From Amaranthus tricolor (taxonomy: Eukaryota > Streptophyta > Magnoliopsida > Caryophyllales > Amaranthaceae): DNA of 64,000 nt. Below, one piece after another: positions 1 through 12,221 of this stretch. A model generated the notes under the pieces. The model searched no databases. It saw only the letters and a list, made by a program, of their open reading frames with translations, and was not told the origin of the DNA. The DNA lies in contig NC_080058.1 of the NCBI RefSeq assembly GCF_026212465.1, positions 17,400,718-17,464,717 on the forward strand, given 5' to 3'. The position numbers and the translations under genes are program-made. Within the stretch, counting starts at the first letter, position 1, and every line of letters starts with the position of its first letter.

Positions 1-71
1 TATTTTCCTCTAATTATAAATAAGAAAAACTGATTATTCAACCCCAAATCCTAATCTACTTTATTTTCTTT

Positions 72-475
72 ATTAGGTCGTGAAAATTCGTCACATAATC
101 TCACCGTGGCCCATTCGTGTGGATACGGAACACATGTGGGCTCGGGCCCACAAACCTACGAGTCAAGAACATTAACTTGCATATACACTTGGTGAGGTTC
201 ATTGTTTCCCAAAACCATATGGTAATAGGAGAATTAGGTCAGCCAGTATATATGCAAGTCCCCAACCCACTATTTTATCGATGTGGGATCTTATCTCACA
301 TGTGAAGTATTTCAAACATTCCCCCTTTACAAGTGAGCCACATCATACCAAGAACTACCTTCAGCTTTGATACCATATTAGGCCGTGATAATTCGTCACA
401 TAATCTCACCATAGCCCACTCGTGTAGAAACGAGACACCTGTGGGCTCAGGTACACAAACCCACGGGTCAAGAGC
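72..475 (-). mobile_element. TRIM-like miniature LTR retrotransposon, truncated at one end
   Basis: Two direct repeats (72-about 176 and 377-475) agree at roughly 85% by eye. Read on the minus strand, the sequence next to the 377-475 copy is a primer-binding site of the form TGGTATCAAAGC (about 364-375). About 65 bp further on is a purine tract (AAAGGGGGAATG, 319-328 region), and directly after it begins a terminal repeat TGTTTGAAATAC at 318 running down to about 72. This order (terminal repeat, PBS, very short interior, PPT, terminal repeat) is that of a TRIM. The upstream terminal repeat is preserved only for about 100 bp and stops at 475. No protein is encoded. The 62-residue open frame at 117-305 lies within the repeat and is not regarded as a gene. 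Confidence 0.6.
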
Positions 476-638
476 ATTTCTTCAGTTCGTACACGCTGAT
501 TTTTGATCATGAAAAATGTTATTTTATAAGATTTCTACCAAATACAATTATATTATTGAATGATAGTTGATTACGCAGAAATTCTATTCACCTAACTTTG
601 ATTGGATATCATGTACTAAGTAAAAAAAATATAATAAT

Positions 639-699
639 ATTTTTTATATTGCATAAATAATTGATGATTATTTTTTATATTGCATAAATAATTGATGAT
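639..699. repeat. Two-copy tandem repeat, 31-bp period
   Basis: An AT-rich 30-31 bp unit containing TATATTGCATAAATAATTGA occurs twice in a row. The surrounding 476-1000 stretch is AT-rich and shows no gene or clear element boundary. Confidence 0.8.
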
Positions 700-999
700 C
701 ATTAATAGCAAAAGTATATATTGCATGATTCGGTTTTGTTTGCAACTATAAACAATCATCTTTGTAGGTTTTCCCATTGAATTCTCTGATCACAAACTAT
801 TACAAATATTTGTTGATGGCTAAAATAAACTTACACAAAAAGCACTAAGAACAAGCTTGAAGATGATATTTGTAACGATAATCATTACCCGGAAACTTGA
901 TACTTATTGCAGGCGTGTAATCAATTTCCTTTTATGATATTTCCCCCACAAGAAAGGTACTTAGGTTTTGACTTGGAAATTCACACCCTTAATACTAAG

Positions 1000-1630
1000 G
1001 GTACTTAATGATAGGGTTTGTCGAATTATAAACTTTGGAAATTTTATCAAGAAATTATAACTCTTTCTGAAAGAACACAAGTAAAAGAGAAAGTAAGGAT
1101 GTGAGAATTCAGAAATTGGGTGTATTTGACATCCTTCCCCAAGTCCCTATTTATATTAGTTCAAGTATACCAAAGGGTCATGGCACATTCAATCACCTAT
1201 TGATGATCAAGCATAACGACCATCAATCAATACCATTATAAATATGGTATTCATGAGCATTATTCCTCCTTATTAAGCATTTGTAACATCAGAATTGATA
1301 TGGAATTAGAGAAGGAATCCAATGCATTTAATTCAAAGAAAATGTAAAGGCACAACGGTTGATCAGAGCCTAAAGCCGAGTCGTCTTTAGGTCCATTACT
1401 AGGAAAGCCGACTCGGCTTTTCCTGCTGGACAAAATATTATTTCCAGTACCTATAGCAGAGTCGACTTTTCTTGCTGACTCGGTTTTCCAATTTATCTTT
1501 TGTCCGATCCTTTAAACCCCTTAATGAACTTGTATTTTGAATACATTTTGTCCCAGTACTATTTGTAGTACTAGGTGATATTTTCTTAGGATTTAATATA
1601 CACTAAATGTTCAACAATCCTCCCCCATTT
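1000..1630 (-). mobile_element. Copia-type LTR edge with polypurine tract
   Basis: On the minus strand a polypurine tract (AAATGGGGGAGGAT, 1617-1630) is followed immediately by TGTTGAACATTTAG at 1616, the expected junction between the interior and the 3' LTR of a copia-type element. The LTR runs leftward, but its far end could not be located and the left coordinate is a guess. The short interior remnant 1631-1689 is cut off by the gypsy LTR beginning at 1690. The LTR contains imperfect repeats around the motif GCCGACTCGGCTTTTCC (about 1375-1490). No coding sequence remains. Confidence 0.45.
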
Positions 1631-1689
1631 AGAGTTATTCAAAACCTCTTTCTCAATTACAAAACAAATTTTATAATTCCATTTCATAC

Positions 1690-3802
1690 TGTAACATTTG
1701 GGAAATTAATATTTTAAGACAAGTAAGTTTAAGAGAATTATCAGTGCGAGAATGATCTTGAATACACATGACATAAAATATCCTCATTTTAATTTCTCTT
1801 CTTTTCCTTTTCTTTTATAAAAATTAAAAATAAATAAATAAAAATAAAAAAATAAAAAATAAAAAAAATAAAAATAGAAACCAGTTTCACGCATTCCTCT
1901 ATTCATCATCTTCTACATTTCTTCCCTCTTTTTCTTTTCTTTTATTTTGATTAAAATACCCCAAAACCTTTTTCCCTCTCTCACTTCGTTAAAACCCTAA
2001 TCTTATGAGCTTCAAGAATTGAAACAACTGCTTTCCTCCTCAAACCATTCGAAACCCATGCCTCTCATCCCGTTCTTCTTGTCTTCGATATTCGAAGGAA
2101 AGCACAACCCCAATCCCATCTTTTCCTCTGAGTTTCAACAACCATTGCAAGTGAGTCCTCATTATTTTGGTTTCCGATTATTGAAAGTTTAATTGTTTTA
2201 TTATATTTTTTTTACTAATTTCTCCTAATATGTCCATCCACTTCTTTCTGGGGACTCTTTTATTCGAAGGCAAATTAAGAATCAACAATAAGAGGATCCT
2301 TTTCTTTTTACCTACCATTTGTGATTTTTGATTCATTATTTCACCCAGGATCTTCAAGGAAGGTAATTACTACTTAGATTTACTTTTCTTATCAAGTCAT
2401 ATTATTATACACCTTCAATATTATTAATGTAATCTATTTTCTTTAACTTTAAAGAATCTCTAACCATGAGATCAATTTTTGTTCTATATCAAGACTTGCG
2501 AAGTATATTATTTTAATTACATAATTGGAAAATGTGACGATTGACACCAATTTATGAGATTATAATGTTAGTAAGAGATTATTCTAATGATAAAGGATTG
2601 AGTAATTTGGGTATTCTTGGATGTTTCTTTTTGGATATTGTTGATTGGGTAGTAAAATGTTAAAATTGATGGATCATATGATAATTAGTATCAATTTGTG
2701 GGATGTAGAAGTCATGAGTTTATTGGAAAATACTTGTCATTGATGATTATGAAATAATGTGATATTCTTGAAGGAATTGCTAGGTTATTTGGAGGAATTA
2801 TTGAATTAAATTAGACCATTTATAGTTATAATGGTTTGAAATATTAGGATAAAGTCTTGACTAAGTTAGGATTTTTAGGAGGAGATGCAATAAGCTATAT
2901 GAACCTAGTTTGTAGTATCGAACGCTTTGTTGTGATGTTATGTTTGTTATGCTTCAGGAGGCGACGTCATCGAGGAACCTTTCAAGCTGATAGCTACGAA
3001 TCAAACCTGACTCTTTGAAGCGTTGTCTTTGGTGAGTAGTAGCAGTCCCTTAAAGGGTCTGATCAGACTACAATCTTGAAATAAACTTTTTACTAAAGCT
3101 CTTTTGAACTGGAAATTGTTGAGACAAATGTTGTTGTGAATGTTTATGCTGATATTATGATACGGTCAATGGATCGGGCTTGCGAGCTGGTCATTGACGG
3201 AGTTGAGGAACATTGTTCCCTGCTCCCTGTTTGAAGCGAATTGTGATTGAGATATTGACTAGCTTCACCCGAGAGTGACATAGCCTTAGAGCTATGGATG
3301 TTCCTCTCAAACTAAACTCCCTGTGCGCACATAGATCTAGGGACTGATGTTGCTTTTAAACCTATGAATTGATTTACTGTGTTTTGTTGTTTTGGATTGT
3401 TACTTCTCATTTAGTTTAATCTGACTTTCTATTGTTTCCAACTTTTAGTTTGTCTACAGATCGGAACCAGACGGGAATAATGGATTAGCGGAGGTGATTA
3501 GTGGTTCCAAGGATGTATATTGAGCTAAGCATTTAGGAATTTGTAGTTTTGTATTAGTATTTTGGATAAATGTATATTTGTTTTGGTTGTGTTGGTTATA
3601 TCGAACTTGTAAGAATTGTATGATTAGCTGTTTTAGTTAGATGTGTGGTTTGAGAATTAGCTGAGTTAGTCACATTAAAGAGCTTGTGACCCTTTGCTTG
3701 AGTTTTGGAAGTGTGATTTCAGTTTCTTGGGAAACGAACCCAGTGATGACCCTATTTACCCAGTCAGCGGTAAGTCGGGTTGTTACAGTTGGTATCAGAG
3801 CC
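1690..3802 (+). mobile_element. Gypsy-type LTR plus primer-binding site
   Basis: The stretch begins TGTAACATTTGGG (1690) and ends GGGTTGTTACA (3787). It is followed after two bases by the tRNA-iMet-type primer-binding site TGGTATCAGAGCC (3790-3802). That defines a 5' LTR of about 2.1 kb from a gypsy-like element in plus orientation. Only about 35 bp of interior follow before the next element starts at 3838, so nothing of its coding region is present on the right. No 3' partner LTR was seen downstream of 12888. The open frames in this LTR are short and random. Confidence 0.7.
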
Positions 3803-3837
3803 GAATCGTGAATTGAGAACCTTTTGATGGGTAATAA

Positions 3838-5997
3838 TGTAACACCCCGTAATTTATCGGGTTTAAAAATAAATAAAATATAATAAAATAAAATAAATAA
3901 GTAATATTAAATTATATTATTTTACATAGTTAATTACAAGAAATAAAGTAGGTTTAATTTTAACGGTAACAAGTTTTGTCGCGTACGATGTTATCGCGTG
4001 ACGTTTCTTGCTGTTTTAACAAAAGTATAATAATTACTCAATTAATAAAAAAAAATATGGAAGGGAGGTGAAGGGCTGCCGGTTTGGGTGAGTATGGGAG
4101 GAGTCTTGTAACTCCTCTCATAATGGTGTAATTAGGAGTAATTAAGTTGAACCTTAATTTCCCTATTAATCCTTAAGCTTCAATTTGAATTCCTCACTTT
4201 CCTAATCACATTTTTAATCTTCTTGGTGAGAAAAAAATTCAGAAATTTTTTCCCTTTGTGTTCTTGGTTTCGGCACTCAAGAAGAAAAAAAAAACATTTT
4301 CTTTGCTCAATCCAATCTTCTAATCAAAGGGTAAGTTAAGTTGTTAATTACTATTTTTATTTATAAGAAATTTTAGTATGGGATTACATAATCTTCTTTC
4401 TTTTTATGATGATATCCTATGACTTATTAGGAGGATTGAGTATTTTATATAAGTTTTCTTTAATAATCATTTGATAAAATTGGTTTTGTTTGTTTTATTT
4501 TAGTAGAATGTAAATTCGGTTTCGGTTAAGTGTATCTTGGTAATGAGATTTAAAAAGGATTAAATAATTTAAATAGAAAAAAATATAAAATAAAAATAAT
4601 AAAAGTAAAGGAATTTTGGACAGCAGCTGCTGCCTCGATAGTGGCGCCCCGATCCGAGCGTTGGGTGTGTTTCGTTGTTGTTTTATTTAACCGATGCGTT
4701 TTGAAACTCGTTAAAACGCTTAAAATAATTAAAAATAGTAATTGGATGCTAGAAATTATGAAATTTGGTACCCAAGGTAATTGATGCGTTCCGGACGCAG
4801 CGGTGAAGTCGGATTTTTAATTTGAATTTTCTAAACTGTCTGAAATGGCCATAAAAGTTTCTTGTCAGAATGTAAAAAATTTGGAACTATTGGGAGTTTG
4901 ATGAAAACATTTGAAATTATCAAGTCTTAGTGATATTTTAATGGTATTGAGTGGATTAAATGTTTAAACACGGTCTAATACGTGATCGTTTTGTGTGTGT
5001 GTTATTTAGGACCTCGTTTCATAAGAGGGCGAAATTCTAATTGTGCTTGAACAACGTGTGTTTGCAGCGTTCAAATGTACACGCTTAGACCATACTGTTT
5101 ATATGGTTGTGCAAGTAATGTTGTTTTATTCCTAATCGAGGCATTTTTAATCACATAAGAATTAGACACCTCAAATAATATGAAATAATTAAGTGTAAAT
5201 TGAGAATTTATGTGTTTGTCACCCAGAAGGGTTGACGTTTGGTTATGTTACCCAAAAGGGTTAACAAATGGTTTGGAATATTATAAATTATTTTTCGCAT
5301 GGCAGTTGTGGATCATTACGGTCACCATGGGAGTATGCATACTTTAGCCTTTGGCGACCCGAACAGGACGGGCAACGTCATAGGTAGGTGGTTGCCTTGG
5401 GATTAGCTCTCCCAAGTGTATTCCACCAAAACAAATTTGAAATTATACTTGTACGACTCGAACAGGACGGGCAATGTTACAAGATTGAAAATATTGAATA
5501 AAGAATATGTATTAGAGCCTTTGCATGCTAGAGTAAACACAATGGTTGTATTCAACCTGTTTAATAGATGTATGAAGTCTCTGACGTGTGTTGGTTGTTC
5601 TTTGGAACCTGCTACGTGTTATCATACGACGTGCAGCAGGTTGACTACAGGAGGGGGCTGGAGTGAGGATTCAGCTTAGAACCCGTAACCATCAAATCTA
5701 GACATACTTTGTAATGAGTCGAAATAACTCAGTTTATGTAACCAAAGTTTTTGACGTTTTCTTTTTATCTCGTACAACTTTTAGCTAGTCTAGAGGCCTG
5801 TGGGCTCTTGAGTTGTATGTAAAAACTTCCGCTGACTTGTTTTATTTTGCTTGGCGTTGTTTCCTGTGTTGACCATATTCCTTTTACCGTTGGAACGTTG
5901 ACGATCCGAGTAAAAGTGAACTTTCTTTTGTGTCCGTTTGTGAACCGAAATCATGTTTTCATATGATTTTCCGGGTCACTTAAACCGGGCCGTTACA
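3838..5997 (+). repeat. 5' LTR of the Tekay-type element
   Basis: It starts TGTAACACCCCG and ends CCGTTACA, with AT before the PBS. The first 663 bp reappear at 12222-12888. An internal duplicated motif, CGAACAGGACGGGCAA, occurs near 5360 and 5460. Related LTR fragments in minus orientation lie at 38402-40020 and about 58100-58320. The 87-codon frame at 5416-5679 lies inside the LTR, is not conserved in the related copy at 39 kb, and is not called as a gene. Confidence 0.92.
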
Positions 5998-5999
5998 AT

Positions 6000-6012
6000 T
6001 GGTATCAGAGCC
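6000..6012 (+). other. Primer-binding site (initiator tRNA-Met type)
   Basis: The sequence TGGTATCAGAGCC lies two bases after the LTR end. It is the standard plant gypsy/copia minus-strand primer site. Confidence 0.9.
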
Positions 6013-6220
6013 AACGTTCCCTAGGAGCTAAAGGAATATCAGACCTTAGGAATGAGAGATGGGGAATGGTCGAATTTGATATAAAAAAAAAAAAAAAAGT
6101 TGAATGTGTTTGTTGTGATGTAGCTGGCTTTGGACCATTAGGGTTATATAGTGTTCTAGGTGTCCTTAGTTATCAATTTTCTTACTTGATTCCTTTTCGT
6201 TATGTGTATATGTTTAGGAA

Positions 6221-6898
6221 TATGAATAAGGGAAAGACACCTATGGACTCACACACCCCCAGTGAATCGAGAGAGGTACCGATGTTTGACCCAGAAACTG
6301 TCTGGAGGGAAGTCTCCAATGCTGACATATGGAAAATAAGGAGTGGTGAAAGTATCCTAGATTATAGGGAGAGGATGCTTATGGTTAAGGAAAAAGTCGA
6401 TAGAGTATGTTACGATTTAGATTTGGACCTAAATAGGTTACACCGTTTGTCTGAATCTAGGAAGAGTGTAGAACCGGAGAGGAAGGGCGAGCCTCCAATA
6501 TCGGGCGGCACCGATGTGACCTTGGAACCTTTAAGGGAGCGGGTCCTTCCTGATTCCTCACTGGTGGAAACCGAGGCTCAGGCAGAATTGAGATGTGGGA
6601 GCCTAGTCGTGAACCGCCTACTTATATAGAAATTTCCAGCGATGATGAGAGAGAGAACTGGGGATCGCATTACGACTTATATGGCTTTGAGGTTGGGTTT
6701 GATAGGAGGTGGTCTGATGAGGAAGATCCTGAAGAGGAGGTAGAGGATTTACAATTAAGCAGCCCCAGAGATAGTGGTAGTGAATCAGAAGAGTCGTATT
6801 CGAATTCCAGCTCTGATTCTGGAGAAGACGGGGATGATGAGGACTTCGATACAGCAAGTTACGATGAGGGTGTTGACGCTTGGGATGCTTGGCGCTAG
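6221..6898 (+). pseudogene. Additional acidic ORF between 5' LTR and gag, one frameshift
   Basis: Frame one opens with ATG at 6221 (MNKGKTPMDSHTP) and runs to a stop at 6629. An overlapping frame (6593-6898) continues with similar composition to DAWDAWR and a stop, so a single-base frameshift near 6590-6600 probably split one protein of about 225 residues. The N-terminal part is charged and helical-looking (ILDYRERMLMVKEKVDRV). The C-terminal part is very acidic and serine-rich. A hydrophobic core followed by acid and serine, YIEISSDDE (about 6624-6650), resembles a SUMO-interacting motif. I recognise no domain. It is in sense orientation and precedes gag by about 530 bp. It could be an extra gene of this family or a captured host fragment; function is unknown. 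Confidence 0.55.
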
Positions 6899-7114
6899 AT
6901 GTTCTTTTTGCTTTCGCATCTTTCCTTGAATTATTTTTAAGTTGTATCTTTTTTATCAAATAAATAATAAAGTAATAATGTAAACTCTTGCATGAGGCAA
7001 TTTTCGATGTATCAAAAGATATCTATAGAATATTGAAGTGTGCTTGCTGTTTCTTTTGGTGTTGTAAGTTTATGCATTGTATACGTAATTTCCTTTTGTA
7101 AGCATTTCAACTCG

Positions 7115-7255
<141 letters not shown>

Positions 7256-7431
7256 AATAATAGTAAAAATAACGTTAATAATGATAATAATAATACTTAT
7301 ATATATATTTAGGGATATAAACAAACAAGTAAACGACTGTTAGGTTTAACCAGCAAAACCTTGTTCTTTCTCCAAAGGTTACGAATCTTAGGACATTCTT
7401 TTGATTTGTACCTTTCTTTCGATTGCAGAAG

Positions 7432-8640
7432 ATGCCTCCAATTTCTAGGAAGAGACTATCTAAAAGTGATGCTAACCGTACGATAAGAAATCTGGTGAAA
7501 GCGTTAACAAATGTAAGTGCACCTCGAGAGAAGTCTTTGTCGGAGTTAGCCTCTGAAATGAGCAAAAGGATTAGCCAGAGCAAACCCTCGACCTTCGATG
7601 GTAAGGGGGAACCGTCAGAACTGGAACTTTGGTTAAGAGAATTTGACAAACTTTTCGATGTAGTAGAGTGCCCAGAAGAATTAAAAGTCAATCAAGCTGC
7701 CTTTTATTTGGTTGGAGAAGCCGACTACTGGTGGGCAAACAGTAGACCGGGTTATTAGAGCAAGTTGAGGGGGATTTTGGTTGGGAGTTGTTCAAAAGGG
7801 CCATGCGAGAGAAATTTTATCCGCTGCATGTAAGGAAAGATAAATCGAACGAGTTTGCGCGATTAGAAATGGGTAGTATAACTGTTGACGAATATTACCA
7901 CAAATTTATGGAGTACCTCAAGTATTGTCCTGATGACGTACCCGCTGAGGAGAAAAAGATGCAACGTTTTGAGCTAGGTTTATCTTTCGATATTCAAAAA
8001 CATATTGAGAGTGACCGATATAACACACTGGAGCAAATGTATAAGCGAGCGTCACAAATAGGGAATATTTTAAGGAAAGAAAAGGAAAAAGAGAAGGGTA
8101 ATGTTCCTGAGAAGAGGAAAGAAGTTTCTGGCCAGGCATTGGAGAATATGTCGGGCTTTTATCAGAAGAAAGCAAGGAATTTTGGAAATTTTCAGGGAGG
8201 CAGGCCTAATTCGAATTTAGGGATTAGGAACGACGCGAAGCCTGCTAAGCCATTATTGGACTGAGACGGCAATGAGAGGAAGTATTTCTGTAGGAGGTGC
8301 AAGAAAAATCATCCGGCAAAAGATTGTGAAGGGAATCTGATCGAATGTAACTTTTGCCACAAAAGGGAGCATAGAGAGTTTGAATGCTACATAAAGAAAG
8401 GGGGTAGAAGTCAACATCCGAGTGGACAACACCGGCAACAAAATTTAAACAACGCTGGTAGTCAAGCCAGCCAACAGTACGGGAATGGAAATCGTGGTAA
8501 TGCTGGTCAGAGATTCCAGCGACCTTTTTATGGTGGACAAGGCCGGGTAGATGGAAACCGAGTGGAAGGGTCAGAAATGCAGCACGGGGAAAATCAGGTG
8601 GGAGGAAATAATGTACAGCCGACGAGCAGAAGGGTATCTG
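7432..8640 (+). pseudogene. gag: Gypsy gag, frameshifted and interrupted by a stop
   Basis: It encodes the capsid/nucleocapsid part of the gag-pol polyprotein. Chosen start is ATG 7432 (MPPISRKRLSK). The retrotransposon-gag domain begins near residue 55 (FDGKGEPSELELWLREF). The frame breaks at about 7745-7760 after EADYWWANS, where TAG ends the first frame, and resumes in another frame (GWELFKRAMREKFYPL) to a TGA at 8262. TGA followed by GACGGC could derive from a CGA codon by C-to-T change. After the stop the same frame carries two zinc knuckles, [13 protein letters not shown] (one residue short of the CX2CX4HX4C spacing) and CNFCHKRGHREFEC (canonical). It then runs without a break into protease, so gag and pol were one ORF. 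Confidence 0.85.
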
Positions 8641-11600
8641 CGGTCAGTGCAAGAGAAGCTGACCAGGCAACAGATGTGGTTACAGGTACGTTCACCATTC
8701 ATTCTATAGCTGTTAATGTATTGTGTGATTCGGGAGCTACATGTTCATTTCTTGCAAAGAATAAAGTAAATGAATTGAATTTGGGGACCTTTGAAAAAGT
8801 TTCTTATACGGTGGCTGTACCATCGGGAAAATTGTACAGTTGTGAAAAACTGTATAGGGATGTACCCTTAAGGATAGGAAAGGTTGTCTTTCCTAGCGAC
8901 TTGTATGTGTTAGATATGGAAGGTTTAGAAGTAATTTTGGGGATGGATTGGCTGGGAAGGTATAAGGCCACTATTGAATGCAGAGAGCAGAGAGTTTTGT
9001 TGGAAGGACCACGAGGGGAAAGCGTTAGATATAGGAAGTTTCCCAAGGGGCCCAGGACGAATTTGGTGTCGACCTTAGAGTTGCAAAGGCTTGTGAGGCA
9101 ACGACACCCTTTGTATTTATGTCATATCAGCCAGGGGGAAAAGAAAGAGGGGGATCCCCAGGATATTGCTGTAGTGAATGAATTTTTGGATGTTTTTCCT
9201 GACGAGATTCCCGGAATGCCACCTCAACGGGAAATTGACTTCACGATTGACTTGGTACCGGGGACTGGACCGATTTCTAAGGCCCCTTATCGGATGGCTC
9301 CAAAGGAGATGGAGGAATTAAAGTCTCAACTTGAAGAATTGTTGGATAAAGGTTATATTCGACCTAGTGTTTCACCTTGGGGCGCTCCAGTTCTGTTTGT
9401 GAGAAAGAAAGATGGTAGTTTGAGGTTATGCATTGATTACAGAGAGTTAAACAAGGTAACAGTTAAGAATAAATACCCGTTGCCCCGGATAGATGACTTA
9501 TTTGATCAATTGAGAGGAGCCGGGATCTTTTCGAAGATTGACTTAAGATCGGGTTATCATCAGCTAAGAATAGCTGAAGGGGATATACATAAAACCGCTT
9601 TCAGAACACGTTATGGACACTATGAGTTCACCGTGATGCCGTTTGGGTTGACAAATGCTCCAGCCGCGTTCATGTGCTTAATGAACCAAGTGTTTAGTGC
9701 GTACTTGGATAAATTCGTCGTTATCGTTATCGATGACATATTGGTCTATTCGAAGGACCGAGAAGAACATCAGGAACATCTACGATTTGTCCTGCAAACC
9801 CTGCGAGAAAATAAGTTGTACGCGAAATTGTCAAAGTGTGAATTTTGGTTGGACAAGGTATCATTTTTGGGTCATTTTGTCTCTAAGGAAGGTATTTCGG
9901 TGGATCCGGTAAAGGTGGAGGCAGTTCGAAGTTGGCCGTCACCTAAGAACGTCACCGAGGTACGAAGTTTCCTAGGTTTGGCCGGGTATTACTGTCGTTT
10001 TGTTAAGGATTTCTCGCGTATTTCACGGCCCATGACCTCGTTAATGAAGAAAGAGAAGAAGTTCGAATGGACTGCAGAATGCGAACAGCCCTTCATGACT
10101 TTGAAGGAAAAGTTAACTACGGCCCCTGTTCTTACTCTACCTGACCCTAAGTTGGATTATACTGTTTATAGTGACGCATCGAAGAAAGGGTTGGGTTGTG
10201 TTCTGATGCAGGACCATAAGGTGATTGCTTATGCATCACGACAACTGAAAGTACATGAAGTTAATTATCCGACCCATGATCTGGAGTTAGTCGCCATAGT
10301 ATTCGCTCTCAAGATATGGCGGCATTAATTGTATGGCGTTAAGTGTAGGATTTACACTGATCACCAGAGTCTGAAATATCTCTATACACAACTTGACTTA
10401 AACATGCGACAACGTCGGTGGTTAGAGTTGATGACAGATTATGATCTGGAGTTCATATATCATGAGGGGCGAGCGAACTTGGTGGCCGATGCTTTGAGTA
10501 GGAAGTCTAATCACTCGCTGTCTGCCTTGGGCGGAGTTGAAGAGTTGCATCGGGATTTTGCTAGACTGAACTTGGAAGTGGTACGTAAAGGTGAACTACA
10601 GGGATGTCTGAATGCCTTGGCTATTCGACCTTCGTTCTTTGAGGAAATTTTGAATTCTCAGGATAAAGACCCGAAACTCTTGAAATTAAAGGACCAAGCA
10701 CGGGAAGGAACAGCAGAGGGATTCCTTGTCCATGAAGATGGAAGCTTGAGGTTCAAGGGTCGTTGGTGTTTACCGACGGGGGAGGAATCTTTGAAGGAAC
10801 GTATCCTGGATGAAGCACATTGTACGAAATTTTCAGTACATCCGGGTGGTGACAAGATGTACCAAGATCTCAAGTTAATGTTTTGGTGGTTGGGAATGAA
10901 GAAGGATATTGCAGAATATGTCTCACGCTGTCTGACCTGTCAGAAGGTTAAAAGTGAGCATAAGAGACCAGGAGGGTTATTACAACCGTTAGAGATACCA
11001 GTATGGAAGTGGGATGATATCTCTATGGATTTCGTTGTGGGTTTACCTCGAACGAAAGCAGGTAATGATGCGTTATGGGTTATAGTTGATCGTTTGACTA
11101 AATCGGCACGTTTCATTCCTATGAACTGTCGCTGGGAAATGGAACAATTGGCACGAGCCTACATTAAGTATGTCGTACGATTCCACGGTGTACCCCGTAC
11201 TATTGCAACAGGCAATGGGTACAACGTTGCTTTATAGTACGTCGTTTCATCCGCAGACGGATGGACAGACAGAACGAACAAATCAGGTTTTGGAAGATAT
11301 GTTACGCGCTATTGCCATGGAGTGGCAAGGGTCATGGGATGAACATTTGGATCTAGTTGAGTTTTCTTGCAACAACAGTTATCAGGCTTCTATACAGATG
11401 GCCCCATTCGAGGCTTTGTATGGGCGTCGTTGTCGTAGCCCGGTTTATTGGGACGATTTCACTGAAGCGGTGACCTTAGGACCTGAATTGTTGTTTCAGA
11501 TGAATGAGAAGGTACGATTGATAAGGGATCGTTTGAAAGCGGCACAGGATCGCCAAAAGTCGTATGCTGATTTGAAACGACGGCCAGAGGAGTTCACCGT

Positions 11601-12040
11601 GGGAGAACAGGTGTTACTTCGCGTATCACCCATGCGCGGAGTAGTACGTTTTGGTGCTCGGGGAAAGTTGAGCCCTCGATTCATAGGGCCATATGAAGTT
11701 TTGGAACGTGTGGGTAAAGTGGCTTATCGGTTAGCTCTTCCAAACTCTTTAGAGAAGGTACATGATGTATTTCATGTGTCTCAACTAAAGCGGTATCATG
11801 CCGCAGCCACTCATGTATTAGATCCTGAACCTTTAGATTTGGATGCATCTTTGTCTTACCCGGAGCAACCGGTTCGAATCTTGGACAAGAAGGTCCGTAG
11901 CACTCGACGGAATGATATAATTATGGTAAAAAGTCCTGTGGTCAAATCACGAGCGTGAAGCGGCTACTTGGGAAACAGAAGACGCTATGCGAGAAAAGTA
12001 CCCTCACCTTTTTCAGGTCAGTAACGTTACGGGGACGTAA
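8641..12040 (+). pseudogene. pol: Gypsy pol (PR-RT-RH-IN-chromodomain-like), disabled
   Basis: Domains in order: aspartic protease with [10 protein letters not shown] (about 8718); reverse transcriptase from about 9200 with [13 protein letters not shown] at about 9715 (catalytic IDD intact); RNase H with [10 protein letters not shown] (about 10168); integrase zinc finger with paired histidines and CLTCQ (about 10815-10945); integrase core with SMDFVVGLP (about 11023); HPQTDGQTERTN carrying the glutamate (about 11252); C-terminal KVLWSNHERE-like and REKYPHLF segment. Breaks: TAA at 10326-10328 in RNase H where tyrosine or similar is expected; a deletion near 11203 removing the middle of the integrase core, including its second aspartate, and changing frame; an extra A in an A-run near 11930 shifting the frame before the C-terminal segment. 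The final stop in the resumed frame is at about 12038. Not functional as it stands. Confidence 0.9.
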
Positions 12041-12206
12041 CTTCTTAAGGGGGGTAGAGGGCGATAGGGATTTCGCGCGAGGAATGTTAAATCTTTGATT
12101 TGGTAGTTGTGTTTTACTCATGAGTTATGATGTGGAGTTATAGTTATGATGGCATGTGTGTTCTATGTTTTCCGTTGCCACACAAGTTACGAGGACGTAA
12201 CTTCTT

Positions 12207-12217
12207 TTAAGGGGGGT
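12207..12217 (+). other. Polypurine tract of the Tekay-type element
   Basis: TTAAGGGGGGTAG lies directly upstream of the 3' LTR start (12222). A similar AAGGGGGGTAG block occurs about 160 bp upstream (about 12048), so the tract and its surroundings are duplicated. Confidence 0.8.
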
Positions 12218-12221
12218 AGTT

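Noticed and set aside
5416..5679. 87-codon open frame in the 5' LTR
   Set aside because: It lies inside the LTR, has no recognisable domain, and the related LTR at 39 kb does not keep the frame.
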